17,295 nt of DNA. It comes from Vairimorpha apis BRL 01 (taxonomy: Eukaryota; Microsporidia; Nosematidae). The notes beneath the pieces are model-generated. The model saw only the letters and a list, made by a program, of their open reading frames with translations. It made no database searches and was not told the origin of the DNA. The stretch lies in the NCBI GenBank assembly GCA_000447185.1, contig KE647249.1, positions 1-17,295 on the forward strand, in the 5' to 3' direction. A program made the translations under genes and the position numbers. Below are positions 8,992-15,588 of the stretch, in pieces. Each line of letters starts with the position of its first letter. The first letter of the stretch is position 1.

Positions 8992-10756
8992 CTTTAAATC
9001 TAAATTATTGTCAAAATATACTAATTCGTTTGTATAATGTATTGCAGATAATAAAAAATTTTATGATATTATAAACGTAATATCCATGAATCAAAAGTAA
9101 ATTCCTTTTTATATTTTAATAAATTTTAATTTAAAATCGATAAATTAAAATATTTTTCTAAAGTAAAATATATAAAAAAAATATATATTTGCTTCCTTTT
9201 TAAATTTTAAATCAAATTGAATGTTTAAAAATTTTAATTATAGTTTTTGATATATTAATTTTTTTTAAAATTAAAAGTAGATTTTTAAAAAATATTGATA
9301 TATTGTAAAGTCATTGCATTATTCTTTATAACAACTGTAAATGTATTATACTGAAAAAACAATAATTAATTTATTTTATTTTATTAATAAAAGTTGTTAA
9401 TATGTTTCTAAAATATATAAACACATGACTTTTTTAATTAATAAATTTTTCAATTTTTTACAGTAAAATTAATTGTCAAAATTTTAATTTTTTAACTTCT
9501 TATATAATTAGCTTTTATAATTTAACATTTAATATAAAAAATTTTATATTTTAATCATTTAAAGTACTAATTAAAAAAAATAATAAATATTTAAATATTT
9601 ATATTCTTTAACATAGATGTGTTAAGTTTATAATAAATATTATATACGTTTTATAAAATTATGTTTATTTATTTATAATTTAACTTTAATCGATTTTTTC
9701 ATAATTACACATCTTATATTTATGCTTCTATGTCATCGGCGATTTATTTGTTTATTTTTAGTTTCCTCTTCTCAATAATATAATTTCCTAATGGTATATC
9801 GTTTAAGTTTTATTTTAGTACATTGAGTTAATTATATTTTTGTAAATAAACAAAAATACACATTACTTTAGTATATTTTAAGTAAAAAATTAGTTTTTAA
9901 ATATTAAACATAATTTATTTTAAACTGATAAATATTTTACTCGAATAACATACAAATATATAAATAATTTACAATTGTTTTAAAATTTTATTTCAAGTTT
10001 ATCTCAAATTTTTAAAGTTAAATTTTAAAAGATTTTATATAATTAAATTTTTTTTCCTTCTTATAAATCATTACATGAAAAAAAAATATAAATATTCTTA
10101 ACATCATACATTAAATATATAAAATATATCAAATTTCTAAAAATAGTTCTTTGCAATATTTTTTGTTCTATTTTTAGAATTTGATTTTTTATAAAATTAA
10201 AATATTTAATGAAAATAATGTTCATAAAAAACGGTCTCAAAATTTTTTATCAAATATTGAATTTTAAATTATTTATTGTAAAAAAATAAAATAAAATTTA
10301 CATTTAAATCACTACACTTATTATTTTTTGTGAATAATAATATAAAATAAGTATTTTTATATTTTAACTCCAAACTTAAAAAGATTTAAGTAAAAAAACT
10401 AATATTATATTATAATATAAAATTAAAACTACTATTTAAATATTCTGATTTTATAATGAAGATTTACAAATAATTATAAAATAGAAAGTAAGGTAATTAT
10501 TAGAAATTTAAATTTCTTTTTGCAATACTCAAATTATAAGTTAATGTTATAAGCTTACGTAGAGCAAATTAATATTAAAACAAAACTATATTATTTTTTA
10601 AAAAACCAATGTTTTATAAATTACGAGTTACAGATATTTTAAATATAATTACCTACTACATTAAATTTAATTTTGAAAAAATCAACAAAAAATACAAAAA
10701 AAAATTTTCTAAATTTTTAACATTCTTAGAATAAAAAACATTTACTTAATATTTTA
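8992..10756. other. Long AT-rich spacer, no supported gene
   Basis: 1.76 kb of simple A/T sequence. The only change in texture is a pocket with more C/G at about 9690-9810. On the minus strand this gives a short coding-like read (DIPLGNYIIEKRKLKINK, stop at 9744-9746), perhaps a decayed gene fragment. No RNA gene, repeat family or signal was found. Confidence 0.55.
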
Positions 10757-11185
10757 TTAAATATCAGAATACAACATATGTGCATATTTTAATTTATAAA
10801 CTAAACAAATATCCTTTGGCTGTAATGTGACTCTTTTAGCATGTAACACACATCTATATGAATCTTCCATAAGAATAGTAAGGAATGATTCTACAGCTTC
10901 TTGTAAGGCAAGAATCGCTGATCCCTGAAATCTCATATCAGCTTTTGTTTTCATAATATTTCTAACCATCCTTTGAAATGGTCGCTTTCTTATTAACAAA
11001 TCTGTAGATTTTTGATATTTTCTAATTTCTCTAAGAGCGACCACACCTGGTTTAAATCTTCTTGAATGCGAGGCAGTGGTCTTAAAACTGTTAGATATTG
11101 TTTTTTTACTAGATTTAGCTGATGATTGTTTCCTAGGTGCTTTACCTCCCACAGTTTTAGATGCAGTTTGTTTGGTTCTTGGCAT
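10757..11185 (-). CDS. Histone H3, divergent tail
   Basis: Core nucleosomal histone, 142 codons against the usual 136. The tail starts [21 protein letters not shown]4, K9, K14 and K18 positions are kept. However, the usual Ala1 is Pro, Arg8 is Ser, Ser10 is Thr and Thr11 is Val. The K27-K36 region is rewritten ([19 protein letters not shown]) and a few residues longer. The fold is clear: [20 protein letters not shown], then [32 protein letters not shown] and [13 protein letters not shown]. The C-terminal end ([15 protein letters not shown]) differs from the usual RRIRGERA. The start is supported by GGG one base upstream. The gene is single-exon and unbroken. Confidence 0.95.
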   Translation of the reverse strand: MPRTKQTASKTVGGKAPRKQSSAKSSKKTISNSFKTTASHSRRFKPGVVALREIRKYQKSTDLLIRKRPFQRMVRNIMKTKADMRFQGSAILALQEAVESFLTILMEDSYRCVLHAKRVTLQPKDICLVYKLKYAHMLYSDI

Positions 11186-11186
11186 A

Positions 11187-11189
11187 CCC
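11187..11189 (-). promoter_or_regulatory. GGG initiator signal of histone H3
   Basis: On the minus strand the start reads GAGGGTATGCC, with GGG one base before the ATG. GGG is the described alternative to CCC in the microsporidian start-proximal signal. Confidence 0.6.
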
Positions 11190-11217
11190 TCATATTAATT
11201 ATTAATTTATATCTTTG

Positions 11218-11236
11218 GGAGGGAAAGTTTCCCTCC
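11218..11236. promoter_or_regulatory. GC-rich perfect palindrome upstream of histone H3
   Basis: GGAGGGAAAGTTTCCCTCC: two perfect 9-base arms around one central base, 33-51 bases before the H3 ATG. A looser outer match (TTTGG and CAAA) extends it. It is the only G/C-dense site in the surrounding spacer. The half-site TTTCCCTC is one base from the TTTCCCGC in the H4 promoter. It is probably a dimer-bound operator. In an mRNA it could also fold as a hairpin. Confidence 0.6.
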
Positions 11237-11251
11237 AAATATACAATTTTA

Positions 11252-11278
11252 ATCTTACTATATAAAAGTAAGTAAGAT
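11252..11278. repeat. Inverted repeat enclosing a TATA-like sequence, upstream of H3
   Basis: Arms ATCTTACT (11252-11259) and AGTAAGAT (11271-11278) flank an 11-base loop containing ATATAAAA. It lies 67-93 bases upstream of the H3 ATG, beyond the palindrome, and may be part of the promoter. Its A/T-rich content means chance cannot be excluded. Confidence 0.35.
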
Positions 11279-12963
11279 ATTTATGTATTTATTATCTGTT
11301 TTTCTATTAATAAATTAGTACAAATTTATACAATCCTTAATTTAAAAACAAATTTTTATAGTGATTTTTTTGATGGTTTAGGTTTAAAAAAGTAAAATTA
11401 TTTTTTATAATACAAATTATTTTATTTATTCAAAATTTTAATATTAAAGTTTTTTATAAACTATATTAATTTAATGATTATTATGTAAAAAAATTTAATA
11501 ATAATATTTTTTTATGTTGTAAAAGTTTTTTAGTCAATTTTAAAACAATTCAAAAGTAATTATAGATTTGAAAAAGGTAAACTTTTTTATCTTACCAATA
11601 TATTTTTTAAATTTAATCTAAAATAATTATTTAAACAATTTAATTTTTAAAAAATTTGAAAATCTTTTCACTGTGAAAATATTATATTTTTATATTAAAT
11701 AATAAATGAAAGAAATTGCAAATATAATTATAACGCAAGTTTTTTTCAAAACATTAAATAAATAAATATTATATTTTGTATATACCATTTTTTATCATGC
11801 TCAATACAATAAAACCCATATGTTTATTTTTGAAAAACAAGAAAAAAGATTTTATTTGTTGAATATAAATAACTAACATAACCAAATAATAAATTGTAGA
11901 ACTATAAAGCATATGAAGGAATTGATTGATAGTCATACTGAGGTAATGCTTAAATACAAATTAATAATTAAGCCTGTTGTTATATAGAAAGAAATAATAA
12001 CATAACTTTACAAAATATATAAATAGCATCATGTAAACAATTTATAATCAGTTTACTTAAAATAACTTAAAAGTAAGTATCTATTTAAGATTATAACTAT
12101 AGATATAATGAAGAAGATATAAAAGATATTGGTAATAAAAACCTAAAATTCACCTACATTGAGAAATATAATTTATTTTTTAAATATTTTTTTACTTATA
12201 TTGTTCAAATATAAAATTTTATTTTAAAAAAAACGAAATTAAGTAGTGTTTATTTGTATTTACATCACAATAAAAATACATAAAAGTTTTGATTGAAAAT
12301 AATTTTTAATTATTTATTATAAATACATTATTTGTGAATTTTATAATATATTTTTACAATTAAAAATATTAATAAAATTTTATAATTACAATTTATATTT
12401 TTATAAAAAAACTTGTTAAAATAATTCAATTGAAGCCTTTTATAATTCTATATAATAAAAATTTAGTTTGTTATATTAAATTTTATTATTATTTTTATAT
12501 ATAAAAAAAACTTTAAAAATTAAGATTAGATTATAATAATGTTTTCTCAAATAAATAATGATTAAATTAGTTTTAACTATAATAATTTTTTTTATATGAT
12601 AAGAAATACTTTTTTTATAATATAAATATTATAAATTTTATATTTACTTATTTTATATACATAAAAATTAGTATTTATTTTAAATTAATTTATATATAAA
12701 TTTGATTTTTTAAAGTGTATTTAAAATAAATTATACAAAATAAATATTTTTTTATATTTTTGTAATTTGTTTTTTTACTATAAATTATAATTAACTTTAA
12801 TCATGCAAATAAGATTTTTAAATATAATAAAAATATAAATTTGTCAAATAAATTTAATGTAGTTCTTATTATAATCTTTAAATTACTTATTTAAAACCTT
12901 AAATTATATTAATAAATTATAAGGAATAAAAATGAATATAAAATTTTAAAATAAACAACATGA
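11279..12963. other. Long AT-rich spacer with possible coding relics
   Basis: 1.69 kb of mainly simple A/T sequence. At 11913-11987 a 24-codon read starts MKELIDSHTEVMLKYK, and at 12089-12214 about 41 codons are open, including RYNEEDIKDIGNKNLKFTYI. Both have mixed composition unlike chance A/T translation, but have no start signal and no recognised family. They are most likely fragments of a decayed gene or element. Confidence 0.4.
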
Positions 12964-12967
12964 TTAA
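12964..12967. repeat. Left TTAA target-site copy of the piggyBac element
   Basis: TTAA immediately outside the left terminal repeat. The same tetranucleotide is at 13832-13835. Duplication of TTAA is the hallmark of piggyBac transposition. Confidence 0.85.
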
Positions 12968-12980
12968 ACCTTTGCACTCG
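12968..12980 (+). repeat. Left terminal inverted repeat of the piggyBac element
   Basis: ACCTTTGCACTCG. It pairs with 13819-13831. The outermost base differs (A here, C in the right copy), a mismatch at the position where the transposase cuts. Confidence 0.85.
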
Positions 12981-13004
12981 ACTATATATTCGATAAGGCA
13001 ACAA

Positions 13005-13473
13005 TCAACTCGGAATTTTTTTTTCTATTTTATTTCGCGCGTAAATATTTGTCTTTTCTACTATTTTTTCGATAAGTTCATCAGAAAAAAAAGTTTTAAA
13101 AAATCTGTAGGTTTTGTGCAGTTATCTGGGATTTGTGGGCCTTTAGTTTTATCGCCGGAAGTAAAATCGATCCTGTATGGCACATTGTCCTGAAGAGTGA
13201 CGTCCACCCATGGCCCATAGTTGTCTGTCCTTTTAGTAGTATACTCATCTTCACTGCTGCTTGAACTCGTTGGTAAAGGCACTGTTCTTCTTTTTTTTAT
13301 CAACAACGATATCACTATCAGTGCTAATATCAATTTCCTCTTCTTCTTCAAATATCTCTGTCACTATTACTAGAGAAATTTATTTCTTCATGGTCATACG
13401 AGTCCAAATAAAATTCGTCATCACTACTTTCCAATTCATTTATAATTTCTTTTTGTAAATGTCGTTTGGACAT
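13005..13473 (-). pseudogene. piggyBac transposase, N-terminal fragment with frame breaks
   Basis: Starts MSKRHLQKEIINELESSDDE, an acidic N-terminus typical of piggyBac transposases. A first break at the TTT near 13350-13352 leads to a Glu-rich stretch (EEEEEIDISTDSDIVVDK). A second break in the T8 run 13291-13298 leads to RRTVPLPTSSSSSEDEY. The conserved entry to the transposase domain follows: YGPWVDVTLQDNVPYRIDF, then GPQIPDNCTKPTDFLKLFF. A third break in the A8 run 13085-13092 leads to SDELIEKIVEKTNIYARNKI and a TGA at 13005-13007. The sequence DFLKLFFSDELIEKIV is the usual piggyBac signature for the start of the domain. The three catalytic Asp residues are missing, so the fragment cannot transpose by itself. 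It might act as a DNA-binding fragment or be inert. Confidence 0.8.
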
Positions 13474-13796
13474 TTTTATATTGTAAAAAATTTCAAATTA
13501 TAACACAAATATAAATTAGACATACACTAGAGTATTTACTGCTTGGCGTTCTCTACTAAAGTAATGAAATAGTGAAAATTTTGAAAAGATATAAATATAT
13601 ATTATTTAAATTATTTATTTATTATTAAAATTCATTAATTAATCATACTATGATAATAAATATGGTTATATAATACAAAATATTTTATTTAAGTAGGTAT
13701 ATCATATTTCTTGAAAACATTATTTAAATTAAAATTGGAAATAAATTTAATTAAATGAATATTATCTGGCTATAATTTGATCCCAAATAGTGTAAG

Positions 13797-13817
13797 ATGT
13801 CGCATATTTGGCGACAT
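13797..13817. repeat. Subterminal inverted repeat inside the right end of the piggyBac element
   Basis: Arms ATGTCGC (13797-13803) and GCGACAT (13811-13817) around ATATTTG, just inside the right terminal repeat. Subterminal repeats are common transposase-binding sites in piggyBac elements. No matching copy is seen near the left end. Confidence 0.6.
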
Positions 13818-13818
13818 A

Positions 13819-13831
13819 CGAGTGCAAAGGG
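13819..13831 (-). repeat. Right terminal inverted repeat of the piggyBac element
   Basis: On the minus strand it reads CCCTTTGCACTCG, directly inside the TTAA at 13832-13835. Confidence 0.85.
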
Positions 13832-13835
13832 TTAA
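13832..13835. repeat. Right TTAA target-site copy of the piggyBac element
   Basis: TTAA immediately outside the right terminal repeat, the partner of 12964-12967. Confidence 0.85.
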
Positions 13836-14025
13836 AATATGTCTTTTTAATGGAATTTTCGTTGAATTTTATAAGTAATATGAATATATATAATACATAA
13901 AAACTTTATTTTTAATTTGAACTACTATATAATAATCTTTAAAGTTTAAATATTTAATTAAAAAAACAAAATAATTTTATTTTAGAATGTAAAAATTAAA
14001 GTAATTTTTTTAATTATAAAATAAT

Positions 14026-15556
14026 TTAATGTCTTGTTCTTTCTCTTGGTTTGCATTTAACATTACCATCGCATTTAATAATCATTTGGGCAATTTCTGA
14101 TGCACATGTAATTATTCGTTTTTTTATTCTGTAACTATCAATAACTTTTAATTCCTTCATACAAGAAATATTACCATTTTCAAGATTTACACCATAAGTA
14201 TATTCGTTGTTATTATGCTTAGATCTTAATTGACTTCTTATTTCATTTCCATTATAACCTCCATTTTCAGCCAAAATAATTGGTATGTTCTGTAATGCAT
14301 TACTAAAAGCAATAATGGCTTCACTCTCTACACCAGAAACCTCAAGCGCAAATTTAGCTAGTTCGACACCTAAATACATTTCAGTTGATCCTCCACCATA
14401 TGTAATTTTGGGATTTTCTCGAATTTTCATTAAAACACAAAGTGCGTCATGAATACTTCTTTCAGCTTCATCGAGCATCTCTTTGGATGAACCAAATAAT
14501 ACAATTGTACTTGCACCATTTTTAATTCCAGAAAATTTGATCATTTTTTTATTTCCTATAATAACATTTTTAATTTCTTCACATGTACCAAATGCAGATT
14601 GATCAATATTCTCAAATGTCGATAAAATCTTACCACCTAAAATATTATTAAGTCTTTCAATACCATCAAAGTCTGCATGTTCAATAGGTTGAACATTTTT
14701 TGATTTTAGTAATTGCATTGGATAATCATAAATGAGTTGACGATTAATAAAACAATCTATATTATAGCTACATATATTTTTAATTTTCATTAACATTTTG
14801 TCTCGTTCAATTTTTTCCATGTCTGCAAGATCTTCGATACTATTAACACATATTTTAGATCCAAAAATTTTAATTTTATCTTGATCCATACTTGTATTAG
14901 CAATCAAAATTTTAGGATTTTTCATAGAATTAATTGTTGTATCTTTATTTAAAATAAACCATCGTCAATATATGAATCTTCCAATTTTCCTGAACATTTT
15001 ATTATTTGTATTAAATTTAAATCAGATTTGTCGCCTAAATTTTATAAGCTTTAACGCAAATGTCAGTAAATTTTTCCAAATCATATTTTAAAACTTTTGA
15101 GCATAATGTTGTATTTACTAAAGCGTTAATATCATCTTCTGAAGGTTTTTCAGCAATTTTTTCAAGAATTTTTTCACATTTCTCTTGAGCCATCCTTAAT
15201 CCTTTTATAATCTTTATTGGATGAATTTTGAGATTTGAAAGTTCTTTGATAATCAAACTAGATAAAATTGAAACAGAGGTAGTACCATCTCCTTCTTCCC
15301 AATCTTGTCCAACACTTGAATTTATTAAAATTTTTGCAGATGCACTATCAATTTGTAAATTTTTCAAAATGAAAGCACCATCATTTGTAATATTTAAATT
15401 TTTGCCATTTCCCTGCATTATTTTTAACATACCTTTAGGACCTAATGTAGATTTTAAAATATCACAGATGAGGTTTGTGCCAGATAAAATTGTTCTTTGA
15501 GCATCCATACCTTTTTCTTCTGTTGTGCCAAGATTTTGATGAGAAAAAATATTCAT
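14026..15556 (-). CDS. CCT2: T-complex chaperonin subunit beta (CCT2), interrupted by two frame changes
   Basis: Subunit of the eight-membered cytosolic CCT/TRiC ring that folds actin, tubulin and other proteins using ATP. With frames joined it is about 510 residues, a little short of the usual 527-535. Nucleotide-binding motifs are present: STLGPKGM (36-43), TNDGA (57-61) and GDGTTS (89-94). Beta-type markers include the N-terminal NIF, PKILIANTSMDQDKIKIFGS, INRQLIYDYP, PIEHADFDGIERL, SIHDALCVL and TYGGGSTEMYLG. The C-terminus is KPRERTRH. The frame breaks at a T4 run (15040-15043 on +, A4 in the gene). It resumes as LGDKSDLNLIQIIKCSGKLE and then breaks again at A4 14951-14954, resuming as LNKDTTINSMKNPKILIANT. 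One missing base at each restores the chaperonin alignment. The start is supported by CCCC just upstream. Confidence 0.93.
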
Positions 15557-15588
15557 TGGGGTAAAAAAAAGTTAATTTCTTACCCTGA
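15557..15588. promoter_or_regulatory. 32-bp divergent promoter shared by CCT2 and NIC96
   Basis: The two ATGs lie back to back with only 32 bases between. Each has its own C-triplet: CCCC at 15561-15558 on the minus strand for CCT2, CCC at 15583-15585 on the plus strand for NIC96. The middle is A/T-only. The outer parts mirror each other (GGGGTAA and TTACCC), so each gene has a CCC start signal and they share the core promoter. Confidence 0.75.

Larger units (their letters stand above)
12968..13831 (-). mobile_element. piggyBac-type DNA transposon, complete ends, internally deleted (864 bp)
   Basis: Both ends are present: ACCTTTGCACTCG (12968-12980) and, on the opposite strand, CCCTTTGCACTCG (13831-13819), matching at 12 of 13 bases and starting in the C-C-T-T-T style of piggyBac terminal repeats. 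Each end abuts TTAA. Inside, only the first part of a transposase gene remains, on the minus strand (13473-13005). The DDE catalytic domain is absent. About 360 bp separate the right end from the transposase ATG, but only 24 bp separate its stop from the left terminal repeat. The missing part therefore runs from the middle of the gene almost to the 3' end. The element is richer in G/C than its surroundings, suggesting fairly recent arrival. It could move only if a full-length copy exists elsewhere. Confidence 0.85.

Noticed and set aside
11218..11236. NF-kappaB site (GGGAAACTTTCCC-like)
   Set aside because: The sequence resembles one, but fungi and microsporidia have no Rel-family factors. 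A different symmetric binder is more likely.
10993..11238. 81-codon minus-strand ORF overlapping histone H3
   Set aside because: Out-of-frame shadow of H3; it also runs through the promoter palindrome.
7078..12963. tRNA, rRNA or other structured RNA genes in the long spacers
   Set aside because: No cloverleaf with B-box-like GTTC, and no G/C-rich block of the needed length was found by eye. A covariance-model scan would settle it.
12960..13458. Plus-strand ORFs at 12960-13193 and 13261-13458
   Set aside because: Antisense to the piggyBac transposase fragment; the first starts outside the element and crosses its left terminal repeat.
15228..15500. 90-codon plus-strand ORF inside CCT2
   Set aside because: Antisense shadow of the chaperonin N-terminal region.
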